Source: Arthrobacter sp. zg-Y238 (GTDB lineage: Bacteria; Actinomycetota; Actinomycetes; Actinomycetales; Micrococcaceae). From it: DNA of 64,000 nt. A program made the position numbers and the translations under genes. Below, one piece after another: positions 1-8,919 of this stretch; the stretch's first letter is position 1, and every line of letters begins with the position of its first letter. The notes under the pieces were generated by a model that saw only the letters and a program-made list of their open reading frames with translations, was not told the origin of the DNA and did no database searches. The stretch lies in contig NZ_JANFLU010000016.1 in the NCBI RefSeq assembly GCF_024385525.1, forward strand, positions 62,001 to 126,000. The letters run 5' to 3'.

Positions 1-825
1 CTGAGGGTGCCGCTGATCGACCCGGCGGATTGGCGGCTGCGGGTCACCGGCATGGTGGACCGTGAAGTGGAACTGGACTACGCGGAACTCCTCGCTGCGT
101 CGCTGCAGGAAAGCTACGTCACCCTCGCCTGCGTTTCCAACGAGGTGGGCGGAAACCTGATCGGCAACGCCCGGTGGCTGGGAATGCCCGTCAGGGAAGT
201 GCTGGCCCGGGCAGGCGTGCAGCCGGGCGCGGACATGGTGCTCTCCACAAGCCGGGACGGGTGGAGTGCTTCCACCCCTTTGGAAGCACTGACGGATGAC
301 CGGGATGCGCTGCTGGCCGTGGGTATGAACGGGGAACCGCTGCCGCTGGAACACGGTTTCCCCGTCCGGCTGGTTGTACCCGGACTGTACGGATACGTGT
401 CCGCCACCAAGTGGGTCACCGAGCTGCGGGTCACCCGGTTCGCGGACGAAACGGCTTACTGGACGGAACGCGGCTGGGGCGAGCGCGGCCCGGTCAAGCT
501 CTCCTCCCGCATCGACGTTCCCGGCCGTGCACCGGTCTCCGCCGGCACGGTCACCGTGGCCGGCGTGGCGTGGGCGCAGCACACCGGCATCAGCGCCGTG
601 CAGGTCCGCGTGGACGACGGCGGCTGGCAGGATGCGGAGCTGGCTCCCGGGATCTCGGCGGACACGTGGCGGCAGTACCGGATCGCAGTGGAGCTGGCAC
701 CGGGCGGGCATGACATCGCGGTCCGGGCCGTGGATGCAAACGGCATGCGGCAGGCGGAAGAAAAACGGCCTGTGCTTCCCGACGGAGCCACCGGCCTGCA
801 TACAATTCGGGTGACGGTGCGCTGA
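1..825 (+). CDS. Molybdopterin-dependent oxidoreductase, sulfite oxidase family (5' end cut by window)
   Basis: The reading frame is open from base 1, so the true start lies upstream and only the C-terminal part is seen (about 274 residues). The visible part has the oxidoreductase molybdopterin-binding domain, including ACVSNEVGG, whose Cys is the expected molybdenum ligand in the sulfite oxidase family. It is followed by a beta-rich domain like the Mo-co dimerisation domain (roughly the last 110 residues). It probably oxidises a small sulfur or similar substrate using Mo-molybdopterin. Cofactor biosynthesis genes follow directly, which fits. The substrate and any N-terminal membrane part cannot be judged. 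Confidence 0.85.
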   Translation: MRVPLIDPADWRLRVTGMVDREVELDYAELLAASLQESYVTLACVSNEVGGNLIGNARWLGMPVREVLARAGVQPGADMVLSTSRDGWSASTPLEALTDDRDALLAVGMNGEPLPLEHGFPVRLVVPGLYGYVSATKWVTELRVTRFADETAYWTERGWGERGPVKLSSRIDVPGRAPVSAGTVTVAGVAWAQHTGISAVQVRVDDGGWQDAELAPGISADTWRQYRIAVELAPGGHDIAVRAVDANGMRQAEEKRPVLPDGATGLHTIRVTVR

Positions 826-869
826 GTTTTTCTCGTCCCTCGACACCGTCCCATCTCCCAAGGAGGACC

Positions 870-2171
870 ATGTCGGTAGAACCGGCTCCACAGGGTGTCC
901 CGGCACGGGCATCCGCTGCTACTGCCGGACCCCGGACGGTGGCGGCACACCGGCAAGCCGTGGAGGACCTCCTGCGGACCTGGTTCCGGGATCATCCGCC
1001 CGCCCGCGAGACCGTGGCGCTGAACGCCGCGGCCGGGCGGCTCCTTGCCGCCGAAGTGCGGGCACCGGGGAACCTGCCGCCGTTCACGAACTCGCAGATG
1101 GACGGTTACGCGGTCCGTGTTGCCGACCTGGCCGCCGGGAACCAGCCGGCCGATCCCGGCAGGGTCCGCCTGGCCACGGCCGCGCCCATTCCGGCCGGCT
1201 CGGCAGCGCCGCCGCTGCTTCCCGGCACGGCCGCCCCCGTCATGACCGGGGCCATGCTGCCCGAGGGTGCCGACGCCGTCGTCCCGATCGAGGCATGCAC
1301 CCCCGATTATTTCCAGCCCGCCGGGCAGGCCGGCAGCACCGTGGCGGTCCCGGCGGATGTGTCCCCCGGGCAGTTCGTCCGCAGGGCAGGCAGCGACATT
1401 GCCGCCGGCACCCCGGCACTGCCCGCCGGAGCCGTGCTGGGTCCGCTGCAGCTTGGCCTGCTCGCGGCCCTCGGCCTGGACCGCGTAACCGTCCGGGCAC
1501 GGCCGCGGGTGCTGCTGCTGACCACCGGGGACGAAGTCATTGAACCGGGCATACCGCTCGGGCCGGGCCAGATCCACGACGCCAACACCACCCTGCTCAG
1601 GAGCTCACTGGAAGAGGCAGGCGCCGAGGTGCTCCGGTCCCGGATCCTGGCCGACTCCCCGCAGGAGTTCACCGACCGGCTCCGTGCCGACGTCGCCGCC
1701 GACACCCCGGATCTGGTCCTCACCTCGGGAGGCATCAGCAAGGGAGCCTACGAGGTGGTGCGCCAGGGCCTCGCTGCGCAGGACGTGGCGTTCCTGTCCG
1801 TGGCAATGCAGCCGGGCGGCCCGCAGGGCATCGGTACGGTGGACGGCGTCCCGTTCCTCGGGTTCCCCGGCAACCCGGTCAGCTCGCTGGTGTCCTTCGA
1901 GATGTTCCTGCGCCCGGCCCTGAGCGCCGTCACCGGTGCCCCGCGGCCCCGGGCGGAAGTGCCGGCCCGCCTCACCGCCCCGCTCGGCAGCCCGGCCGGC
2001 AAGCACCAGGTGCGCCGCGGCCGGTACACGGCCGGAACCGTGGAGCCGGTGGGCGGACCCGGCTCCCACCTGGTCCATGCCCTCGCCTCCTCCAACGCCC
2101 TGATCTCCGTCCCCGTGGGAACCGAGCACCTCGAGGCCGGCGCAGAAGTGACAGTATTGCTACTGGAATAA
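870..2171 (+). CDS. moeA: Molybdopterin molybdenumtransferase MoeA
   Basis: 433 residues, usual length for MoeA/Glp. The enzyme inserts molybdate into adenylated molybdopterin, the last step of cofactor synthesis in the cytoplasm. Visible signatures are the N-terminal NSQMDGYAV segment (about residues 70-80), GDEV near residue 217, and the MoCF-fold [13 protein letters not shown] near 286-298. The ATG has a strong AAGGAGG ribosome site 5 nt upstream. It is the first complete gene of the cofactor cluster and is followed at 46 bp by moaC. Confidence 0.95.
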   Translation: MSVEPAPQGVPARASAATAGPRTVAAHRQAVEDLLRTWFRDHPPARETVALNAAAGRLLAAEVRAPGNLPPFTNSQMDGYAVRVADLAAGNQPADPGRVRLATAAPIPAGSAAPPLLPGTAAPVMTGAMLPEGADAVVPIEACTPDYFQPAGQAGSTVAVPADVSPGQFVRRAGSDIAAGTPALPAGAVLGPLQLGLLAALGLDRVTVRARPRVLLLTTGDEVIEPGIPLGPGQIHDANTTLLRSSLEEAGAEVLRSRILADSPQEFTDRLRADVAADTPDLVLTSGGISKGAYEVVRQGLAAQDVAFLSVAMQPGGPQGIGTVDGVPFLGFPGNPVSSLVSFEMFLRPALSAVTGAPRPRAEVPARLTAPLGSPAGKHQVRRGRYTAGTVEPVGGPGSHLVHALASSNALISVPVGTEHLEAGAEVTVLLLE

Positions 2172-2217
2172 CCGCAACTGTGTCCTGCCCGGACGCCGTG
2201 CCCGAAAGGACCCTGCC

Positions 2218-2712
2218 GTGAGCGCCGAACCCGAAGACCTCCACCCCGCGGGACTGACCCACGTCCGCGAGGACGGCTCCGCGCACATGGTGGACGTATC
2301 CGCCAAGACCGAAACCACGCGCCAGGCCACGGCGCAGGCAGTGCTGCGCAGCACCGTCGAAGTGGTTCGCCTGATCGCCGACGGCGGGCTGCCGAAGGGG
2401 GACGCACTCGCCGTGGCCCGGGTTGCCGGCATCATGGCCGCCAAGCAGACGTCCAACCTCATCCCGCTGTGCCATCCGCTGCCCCTGACGAAGGTCACCG
2501 TGGACTTCGCCCCGCGGGAGGGCGACGTCGTCGTGGAAGCCACCGTGAAGACCAAGGCACTCACCGGCGTCGAAATGGAGGCGCTGACCGCCGCCTCCGT
2601 GGCCGCGCTGACGCTGTACGACATGATCAAGGCCGTGGACAAACATGCCCGCATCACCGACATCATGGTGCTGGCCAAGTCCGGCGGCAAAAGCGGAGAC
2701 TGGGCGTTGTGA
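2218..2712 (+). CDS. moaC: Cyclic pyranopterin monophosphate synthase MoaC
   Basis: 164 residues, GTG start behind a GAAAGGA ribosome site. MoaC converts the MoaA product (3',8-cyclo-GTP) to cyclic pyranopterin monophosphate. The sequence carries the family hallmarks [13 protein letters not shown] and the conserved [10 protein letters not shown] segment with KSGGKSGDW at the C-terminus. It overlaps mogA by 4 bp (GTGA), so the two are translationally coupled. moaA, which makes its substrate, is not in the window. Confidence 0.95.
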   Translation: MSAEPEDLHPAGLTHVREDGSAHMVDVSAKTETTRQATAQAVLRSTVEVVRLIADGGLPKGDALAVARVAGIMAAKQTSNLIPLCHPLPLTKVTVDFAPREGDVVVEATVKTKALTGVEMEALTAASVAALTLYDMIKAVDKHARITDIMVLAKSGGKSGDWAL

Positions 2713-3200
2713 GCACTCCGTCACCCCGCCGCACCGCAGGGGTCCTGATTGCCTCCACCCGCGCGGCGGCCGGGACTTACCAGGATGAATGCGGCCCGCT
2801 GATCGCCGACTGGCTCTACGCACTGGGCTATGACATTGTGCTGGCCGAAGTGGTGCCCGACGGCGTGGAGGTCGCCGCGTCGCTGCAGCGCATCCTCGCA
2901 CTGGAACCTTCGGTGCTGCTGACCAGCGGAGGCACCGGGCTCAGTCCGGACGACGTCACCCCCGAGTCCACCGAGCCCCTCCTGGACCGCCACGTTCCCG
3001 GAGTCATGGAAGCCATCCGCGCCAAGGGGCTGGCCTCGACGCCGATGGCCGCCATCAGCCGCGGGTTCGCCGGCACCGCCGGCCGCACCTTCGTGGTCAA
3101 CCTGCCCGGTTCCCCGGTAGCGGTGGCGGACGGACTTGCCGTACTGGAACCGATCATCGGCCACATCTGCGGCCAGCTGGAGGGAAAGCGTGAACACTAG
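2709..3200 (+). CDS. mogA: Molybdopterin adenylyltransferase, MogA/MoaB family
   Basis: 163 residues from the GTG that overlaps the moaC stop codon. Longer frames further upstream run antiparallel or inside moaC and are not real. The MoCF-fold motif [17 protein letters not shown] is clear, as is the NLPGSPVAV segment near the C-terminus. It adenylates molybdopterin before MoeA inserts the metal. MogA and MoaB cannot be told apart by sequence alone, so the symbol is approximate. It overlaps moaE by 11 bp. Confidence 0.9.
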   Translation: MSTPSPRRTAGVLIASTRAAAGTYQDECGPLIADWLYALGYDIVLAEVVPDGVEVAASLQRILALEPSVLLTSGGTGLSPDDVTPESTEPLLDRHVPGVMEAIRAKGLASTPMAAISRGFAGTAGRTFVVNLPGSPVAVADGLAVLEPIIGHICGQLEGKREH

Positions 3201-3627
3201 CGAAGTTGTCCGTGCCACGGTTTCCGCGGAGCCGCTGAGCAGCGCCGAGGCCGAACACGGCGCATGGTCGCCGGACTGCGGCGCGGTGGTCCTCTTCAGC
3301 GGCATCGTCCGCAACCACGACGACGGCAAGTCCGTCACCGCCCTCGCCTACAGCGCCCACCCCACGGCACAGTCCGTGCTGGGTGAGGTGGCCGCCCGAA
3401 TCGCGGCGAAGTACGACGGCGTCCGGATCTGGGTGTCCCACCGCACCGGAGACCTGGAGATCGGCGACGCCGCCCTGGTGGCGGCCGTCGCCTCGGCCCA
3501 CCGGGGCACCGCGTTTGCGGCGTGCTCCGAGCTCGTGGACGCGGTCAAAGCGAACGTGCCCATCTGGAAGGAGCAGGGCTTCACGGACGGCAGCACCGAG
3601 TGGGTGGGCGTCAGCGACCGGCCCTGA
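3190..3627 (+). CDS. moaE: Molybdopterin synthase catalytic subunit MoaE
   Basis: 145 residues from GTG (MNTSEVV...), preceded by GGGAAAG as ribosome site and overlapping the end of mogA. MoaE transfers sulfur from the MoaD thiocarboxylate to cyclic pyranopterin monophosphate. Visible motifs include GAVVLFSGIVRNHDDGKSV, the SHRTGDLEIGDAALV segment and VPIWKEQGF with the active-site Lys. The partner MoaD is not present in the window and must be elsewhere. dapB follows with a promoter of its own. Confidence 0.93.
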   Translation: MNTSEVVRATVSAEPLSSAEAEHGAWSPDCGAVVLFSGIVRNHDDGKSVTALAYSAHPTAQSVLGEVAARIAAKYDGVRIWVSHRTGDLEIGDAALVAAVASAHRGTAFAACSELVDAVKANVPIWKEQGFTDGSTEWVGVSDRP

Positions 3628-3644
3628 CCGGTAATCTGGAGCCT

Positions 3645-4403
3645 ATGAGCGAAAAACTTGCCGTAGCGGTCCTCGGGGCCGCAGGCCGCATGGGGTCCGA
3701 GGCCGTTGCCGCCGTCGAGGCCGCCGAAGACATGGAACTGGTGGCAGCGCTGGGCCGTACCGACCCGCTGGAAACCCTCGTCTCGGCCGGTGCCCGGTAC
3801 GTGGTGGACCTGACCGTGCCGGACAGCACCGAGGCCAACGTCCGCTTCGCCGTCGAACACGGCATGCACGCCGTCGTCGGCACCACCGGATGGGATGCCG
3901 AACGGCTCGGCCGCCTGGCGGACCTGCTGGAAACGTCCCCCGGAACCGGTGTGCTCATCGCTCCGAACTTCGCCCTTGGCTCGGTGCTGGCCTCGGCCTT
4001 CGCTGCCAAGGCCGCCCGCTACTTCGAATCGGTGGAACTGATTGAGCTGCACCACCCGGACAAGGTGGACGCCCCCTCGGGAACGGCCGTACGCACCGCC
4101 CAGCTGGTCGCCGCCGCACGCGCCGAAGCCGGCGTGGCTCCCTCTCCGGATGCCACCACCAAGGCGCTGCCGGGAGCGCGCGGCGCGGAGGTGGACGGGG
4201 TGCACGTGCATTCGGTGCGGCTGCGCGGGCTGGTGGCCCACCAGGAAGTGCTCCTGGGCGGTCCCGGCGAGCAGCTGACCATCCGGCATGATTCCTTCGA
4301 CCGCGCCTCCTTCATGCCCGGTGTCCTGCTGGGCCTGCGGCAGGTCGCCGGCCATCCCGGACTGACCGTCGGACTTGACGGCTACCTCAACCTGAACGAC
4401 TAA
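3645..4403 (+). CDS. dapB: 4-hydroxy-tetrahydrodipicolinate reductase DapB
   Basis: 252 residues. It reduces hydroxytetrahydrodipicolinate in the diaminopimelate/lysine pathway. The nucleotide-binding GAAGRMG is at residues 11-17 and the catalytic ELHHPDKVDAPSGTA at 134-148. ATG 3645 is chosen because the TAATCT hexamer at 3632-3637 sits 7 nt before it, as expected for a leaderless transcript, and no ribosome site is seen. An in-frame extension to 3522 would run through moaE. dapA lies 1.8 kb downstream, with two unrelated genes between. Confidence 0.95.
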   Translation: MSEKLAVAVLGAAGRMGSEAVAAVEAAEDMELVAALGRTDPLETLVSAGARYVVDLTVPDSTEANVRFAVEHGMHAVVGTTGWDAERLGRLADLLETSPGTGVLIAPNFALGSVLASAFAAKAARYFESVELIELHHPDKVDAPSGTAVRTAQLVAAARAEAGVAPSPDATTKALPGARGAEVDGVHVHSVRLRGLVAHQEVLLGGPGEQLTIRHDSFDRASFMPGVLLGLRQVAGHPGLTVGLDGYLNLND

Positions 4404-4411
4404 GGAACACG

Positions 4412-4897
4412 TTGTCTTTCTTCACCGGCCTTTTCTCCAACCGCGCCAAGCTCGGCGTGGCACTGGTGACCCTGCTGCTCTTCTTTTATCTGGTGGTTTC
4501 GGGGCAGCGCGGCTGGCTGCTGCTCACCTCTGACGAGATTCCGGCCAAGCTGATGGGCCTTGCCTATCTGGTGCTGCCCGTGGTGGGCGCCTGGGCGCTC
4601 ATCCGCGAACTGATGTTCGGCAACCGGACGGAGCAGATGGCCCGGATCCTTGCCGAGGAAGGCCGGCTGCCGGTGGATGACCTCCCGCGGACGCCTGCGG
4701 GGCGGATTGTGCGGGAAGCCGCGGACGCCCAGTTCCCTCAGTACAAGGCCGAAACCGAGGCGGCGCCCGAGGATTGGCGCAGCTGGTTCCGGCTGTCCTG
4801 CGCGTACGACGCCGCCGGGGACCGTACCCGCGCCCGGCGCACCATGCGGCAGGCCGGCAGGCTCTATGCGGGAACCCGGAAGCAGCCCGGAGCCTAG
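4412..4897 (+). CDS. Conserved hypothetical membrane protein with TPR-like tail
   Basis: 161 residues. The start is TTG 4412 (MSFFTGLF...), 8 nt after the dapB stop, with AAGGA just upstream. Two hydrophobic helices are visible (about residues 14-32 and 45-65), then a soluble charged C-terminal half with WRSWFRLSCAYDAAGDRTRARR, which looks like a single tetratricopeptide-type helix pair. It probably is co-transcribed with dapB. Its stop overlaps the stop of the convergent gene by 2 bp. The function is unknown. Confidence 0.75.
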   Translation: MSFFTGLFSNRAKLGVALVTLLLFFYLVVSGQRGWLLLTSDEIPAKLMGLAYLVLPVVGAWALIRELMFGNRTEQMARILAEEGRLPVDDLPRTPAGRIVREAADAQFPQYKAETEAAPEDWRSWFRLSCAYDAAGDRTRARRTMRQAGRLYAGTRKQPGA

Positions 4898-6081
4898 CGC
4901 TTCTGCCGGGCCGGGGCCGAGGTCCGGCCGCCCTTGCCGCGGGCCAGCCGGGAGGCACCCGAGGTGACCAGTTCCAGCGGACCGCGTGCGTCGATGCGCT
5001 GGAACAGTACGGCCAGCACCACCAGGATCGCCACTTGGATCCAGTACACCGGCATCGGTTCCAGGGGCGGGCTTTGCTGGTCCACCATGGTCATTATCCA
5101 CACGTGCAGGCTGTAAAGGGTGAGGGTCATGGCGCCTGCCGCGGACAGGGGCAGCAGGAGGAGAGGCCGGGCACGTGTCAGCAGCAGGCAGACGCCCAGC
5201 ACGGCGGCGGCAGCGCCGGCGGTGTGCAGCATGTCCAGGCTGGTGTTGGAGTGCGGTCCTGACAGGGCGAGCCACCACCAGGAACCGGTCTGCTCCACCG
5301 AACTGAGATTGACCTCCAACATCCGTGCCAGCGGCCACTGCTGCCCGGACTCCGTGGCCCGGAGGACATCAAAACCGCCCAGCTCACCAAGCAGGTAATT
5401 GGAGATCAACTTGGCGGTCACGGCGGCAAACACCCCGCCCGTGAGCAGTCCCACCTGCACCGGCAGGCTGGTCAGGGCCAGGCGCCCGATCACCAGCCCC
5501 AGCAGGATATAGCTCAGCCACTGCAGCACCGGATAGAACCCCGTGACGAAAACGTCCGCTGCCAGCGCGGCGGGGGAGAGGAACGCCTCCCAGGTGATGT
5601 TCCCATTGATGTCCGACGGCGACAGGTTCCGGATCAGCCAGTCCCGCACCACGTAGGCAAGCACCGGGGACAGCAGCAGCCAGGCCCCGGCCCAGACGGC
5701 CAGCCGGCGCAGCGGCATGCCCAGGAACGGCAGCGCCAGCAGGAACAGGACGGCGTAATGGAAGAGGATGACGGCGATGGTGGTTTCGAGTCCGCCCAGG
5801 ATCAGGCCGACCAGGGCGATGATCAGTGCCCGCACGGCAATTCCGCGCCGGTCCCGGTTCACTGCCTTCGCCTCATGGGGTTCGCTGCCGCCGGTCAGCA
5901 GCGCCAGCCCGACGCCGGCAACCACCGCGAACAAGGCCGAGGAACGTCCGGAGAACACAAGCCCGGTCAGGCTGGGATCGCCGGTTTCCTGGTTGTAGAG
6001 CGGCAGCACGTGCGTGGCGATCATGCCCAGCAGGGCGATTCCGCGGGCAGCATCGATGCCGGTCAGGCGGCGTTGGTTCAT
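4894..6081 (-). CDS. Multipass membrane protein, DUF418/HGSNAT-like acyltransferase-type
   Basis: 395 residues starting at MNQRRLTGIDAARGIALLGM. An N-terminal RLTGIDAARGIALLGMIATH segment followed by about ten transmembrane helices is typical of the DUF1624/DUF418 group, related to heparan-alpha-glucosaminide N-acetyltransferase. Such proteins are thought to move acyl groups across the membrane, but the substrate is unknown. The C-terminal tail is basic and cytoplasmic-looking. A longer frame starts at 6147, but its first 22 residues are not hydrophobic and resemble no family. It is divergent from dapA and convergent with the TPR-like gene. Confidence 0.8.
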   Translation of the reverse strand: MNQRRLTGIDAARGIALLGMIATHVLPLYNQETGDPSLTGLVFSGRSSALFAVVAGVGLALLTGGSEPHEAKAVNRDRRGIAVRALIIALVGLILGGLETTIAVILFHYAVLFLLALPFLGMPLRRLAVWAGAWLLLSPVLAYVVRDWLIRNLSPSDINGNITWEAFLSPAALAADVFVTGFYPVLQWLSYILLGLVIGRLALTSLPVQVGLLTGGVFAAVTAKLISNYLLGELGGFDVLRATESGQQWPLARMLEVNLSSVEQTGSWWWLALSGPHSNTSLDMLHTAGAAAAVLGVCLLLTRARPLLLLPLSAAGAMTLTLYSLHVWIMTMVDQQSPPLEPMPVYWIQVAILVVLAVLFQRIDARGPLELVTSGASRLARGKGGRTSAPARQKR

Positions 6082-6182
6082 GCACAGAATCGTCTCACAG
6101 GACATTGCAGGCGGCCGTCGCCTCCCTGAAGCTCGGCCGGCTTCCACTTCCTATGCCTTGTTGTCCCATTGCGCTGCGTAAC

Positions 6183-6198
6183 GGGTAACGTTTTACCC
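6183..6198. promoter_or_regulatory. Palindrome directly abutting the dapA start, with embedded -10
   Basis: GGGTAA-CGTT-TTACCC is a perfect 6-bp inverted repeat with a 4-nt centre ending at the base before the dapA ATG. Inside it, TAACGT (6186-6191) lies 7 nt before the ATG and fits a -10 element for a leaderless transcript. An operator or hairpin at this place could control dapA directly. Which protein binds, if any, is unknown. Confidence 0.5.
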
Positions 6199-7116
6199 AT
6201 GGATTTCCAAAACAGCACGCTTCCTTTCGGCACCCTCGTCACCGCCATGGTGACCCCGTTTACCGAGGACGGAGAAGTGGACTTCGATGCCACTGCCTAC
6301 CTCGCGAACAAGCTCGTCGAAGACGGCTGCGACGGCCTGGTGGTTTCCGGCACCACCGGTGAAACCTCCACGCTGGAAGACAGCGAGAAGGAAGACCTGT
6401 TCCGCGTGGTTGCCCAGACCGTCGGCGGCCGCGCCAAGGTCATTGCCGGCACCGGCACCAACCACACGTCCCACTCCGTGGAGATGGCCCGCCGCGCAGA
6501 GCGTGCCGGCGTTGACGGCCAGCTCGTGGTTACCCCGTATTACAACAAGCCGACACAGGCGGGCGTGATCGCGCACTTCGACGCCGTCACCGCCGCCACC
6601 GACCTGCCGGTCATGGTGTACGACATTCCCGGCCGCGCCGGCATCGCCCTGAGCACCTCCACTATCTTCAAGCTGGCGGAGAACCCCCGGATCCTGGCCC
6701 TGAAAGACGCGAAGGGCGACTTCGCCGGCATCACCCGGGTCCTGGCCAACACCACCCTTGACGTGTACGCGGGCGACGACGGCCTGACCCTGCCCTGGAT
6801 GGTGGCCGGCGCCGTCGGCGTCGTCAGCGTGTCCGCGCACGTTGCCACCGCGCAGTTCCGTGCCCTGGTCGACGCCGCGGCAGCAGGGGACTTCGCCACA
6901 GCCCGCCGCATCCACTTCGAACTGGATCCGGTGGTCCGTGCAGTGATGACCCACATTCCCGGCACCGTTTCGACCAAGCAGATCCTGGCGATGCAGAAGG
7001 TTATTCCCACCGCAACCGTCCGGCTGCCGCTGGTGGCGCCCGACGCCGTCGAAATGGAAACCATCCTGACCGATCTGGCAGAAGCCGGCATGGACTTCTC
7101 CCGGACCGAGGCGTAA
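6199..7116 (+). CDS. dapA: 4-hydroxy-tetrahydrodipicolinate synthase DapA
   Basis: 305 residues, a TIM-barrel aldolase condensing pyruvate with aspartate semialdehyde, first committed step to lysine and diaminopimelate. Visible features are GTTGE at residues 51-55, YDIPGR from Tyr141, and the Schiff-base Lys169 in ALKD. ATG 6199 (MDFQNS) is used: it lies at the end of a palindrome with a -10-like TAACGT. The alternative upstream frame from 6169 adds ten unrelated residues. rnj follows after 6 bp, a pairing common in actinobacteria. Confidence 0.96.
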   Translation: MDFQNSTLPFGTLVTAMVTPFTEDGEVDFDATAYLANKLVEDGCDGLVVSGTTGETSTLEDSEKEDLFRVVAQTVGGRAKVIAGTGTNHTSHSVEMARRAERAGVDGQLVVTPYYNKPTQAGVIAHFDAVTAATDLPVMVYDIPGRAGIALSTSTIFKLAENPRILALKDAKGDFAGITRVLANTTLDVYAGDDGLTLPWMVAGAVGVVSVSAHVATAQFRALVDAAAAGDFATARRIHFELDPVVRAVMTHIPGTVSTKQILAMQKVIPTATVRLPLVAPDAVEMETILTDLAEAGMDFSRTEA

Positions 7117-7122
7117 GCAATC

Positions 7123-8823
7123 ATGAGCGAAACCCCCGAAACCGCCGGACCCGGCCTGCTGACCCCGCCGCCGCTGGAGGCAGGAACCCTGAGGATCGTC
7201 GCGTTGGGCGGCCTCGGGGAAATCGGCCGGAACATGGCCGTCTTCGAAATCGACGGCAAGCTGCTCATCGTGGACTGCGGTGTCCTCTTCCCCGAGGAAA
7301 CCCAGCCCGGCGTCGACCTCATCCTGCCGGACTTCTCCTACATCGAGGACCGCCTGGACGACGTGGTCGGCGTTGTGCTCACCCACGGACATGAGGACCA
7401 CATCGGCGCGGTGCCGTACCTGCTGCGGTTGAAGAACGACATCCCGCTGATCGGCTCGCAGCTGACGCTGGCGCTGGTGGAGGCGAAGCTGCAGGAACAC
7501 CGCATCAAGCCGTTCTCCCTGACCGTCACCGAGGGACAGATCGAGCAGCTCGGCCCGTTCGAGTGCGAATTCGTGGCGGTCAACCACTCCATCCCCGATG
7601 CACTGGCCGTGTTCATCCGGACCGAGGCCGGCACCGTGCTGCACACCGGCGACTTCAAGATGGACCAGCTGCCCCTGGACGGCCGGATCACCGATCTGCG
7701 CGCCTTCGCCCGGCTCGGCGAAGAGGGCGTGGACCTGTTTATGGCCGACTCGACCAACGCCGACGTCCCCGGGTTCACCACCGCGGAACGCGAAATCGGC
7801 CCGGTGCTGCAGGAACTGTTCGGCAAGGTGGACAAGCGCATCATCGTCGCTTCCTTCTCCTCCCACATCCACCGCGTCCAGCAGGTCCTCGACGCCGCCG
7901 CCGCGCACAACCGGTTCGTCTGCTTCGTCGGCCGGTCCATGGTGCGCAACATGGCGATCGCCGAGAAGCTCGGCTACCTCCATGTACCCGAGGGCATCCT
8001 CGTGGACCTGAAGAACGTCGACGACCTGCCGGATAACAAGGTGGTGCTGATGTCCACCGGATCCCAGGGCGAGCCCATGGCGGCCCTGTCCCGGATGGCC
8101 AACGGCGACCACCGGATCCGCATCGGCAAGGGGGACACCGTCATCCTGGCCTCGTCGCTGATTCCCGGCAACGAAAACGCCGTGTTCCGGGTGATCAACG
8201 GGCTCATGCGGCTGGGCGCCGACGTCGTGCACAAGGGCAACGCGAAAATCCACGTCTCCGGGCACGCCGCCGCCGGGGAACTGCTCTACTGCTACAACAT
8301 CCTGCGGCCGAAAAACGCCATGCCGGTGCACGGCGAGACGCGGCACCTCATCGCCAACGGCCGCCTGGCCGCCGCCACCGGTGTCCCCGAGCAGAACATC
8401 ATCCTGGCCGACGACGGCACGGTGGTCGACCTTCGCGACGGCAAGGCCCGCGTGGTCGGGGAAGTGGAGTGCGGCTTCGTCTACGTGGACGGGTCCAGCG
8501 TCGGAGCGATCACCGACACCGATCTGAAGGACCGGCGGATCCTCAGCGAGGAAGGCTTCATCTCCATCATTTCCGTGGTGAACCGCAGCACCGGCACCAT
8601 CGTCTCCGGCCCCGAGATCCACGCCCGCGGCTTTGCCGAGGGTGACGCGGTCTTCGACGAGATCATCCCCAAGATCAGTGCCGCCCTGGAAGAGGCGGTG
8701 CGCTCCAACACCGACCACACCACCTACCAGCTGCAGCAGGTGGTCCGGCGGGTCGTGGGCACGTGGGTCAACCGCCGCCTGCGGCGCCGTCCCATGATCG
8801 TGCCGGTAGTGGTCGAAGCCTAG
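7123..8823 (+). CDS. rnj: Ribonuclease J
   Basis: 566 residues. This metallo-beta-lactamase/beta-CASP nuclease has both 5'-3' exonuclease and endonuclease activity and matures rRNA and mRNA. The zinc motif HGHEDHIG is at residues 88-95, with DFKMDQLPLDGR and the beta-CASP segment MSTGSQGEP further on, and the C-terminal dimerisation domain present. It forms an operon with dapA (6-bp gap). A short hairpin without a T run follows. Confidence 0.95.
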   Translation: MSETPETAGPGLLTPPPLEAGTLRIVALGGLGEIGRNMAVFEIDGKLLIVDCGVLFPEETQPGVDLILPDFSYIEDRLDDVVGVVLTHGHEDHIGAVPYLLRLKNDIPLIGSQLTLALVEAKLQEHRIKPFSLTVTEGQIEQLGPFECEFVAVNHSIPDALAVFIRTEAGTVLHTGDFKMDQLPLDGRITDLRAFARLGEEGVDLFMADSTNADVPGFTTAEREIGPVLQELFGKVDKRIIVASFSSHIHRVQQVLDAAAAHNRFVCFVGRSMVRNMAIAEKLGYLHVPEGILVDLKNVDDLPDNKVVLMSTGSQGEPMAALSRMANGDHRIRIGKGDTVILASSLIPGNENAVFRVINGLMRLGADVVHKGNAKIHVSGHAAAGELLYCYNILRPKNAMPVHGETRHLIANGRLAAATGVPEQNIILADDGTVVDLRDGKARVVGEVECGFVYVDGSSVGAITDTDLKDRRILSEEGFISIISVVNRSTGTIVSGPEIHARGFAEGDAVFDEIIPKISAALEEAVRSNTDHTTYQLQQVVRRVVGTWVNRRLRRRPMIVPVVVEA

Positions 8824-8825
8824 TT

Positions 8826-8846
8826 CCCGCCGTGGTACGCGGCGGG
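8826..8846 (+). terminator. Hairpin after rnj, weak terminator candidate
   Basis: CCCGCCG and CGGCGGG form a 7-bp stem with a 7-nt loop, 3 nt after the rnj stop. There is no T run, so it may be a 3'-end stabiliser or a Rho-type boundary rather than an intrinsic terminator. Confidence 0.35.
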
Positions 8847-8919
8847 TAAGTAGTCCCAAAGCCCTTCCCGGCCGCGTAAATTCAGGGTATCGGGGGCGGC
8901 ATCGGGTAGCGTGGCTGGT

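Noticed and set aside
6193-8859. 888-codon open frame on the minus strand
   Set aside because: It is antisense to dapA and rnj, both clear genes, and its protein is a Gly/His/Asp/Val-rich composition typical of frames opposite high-GC genes.
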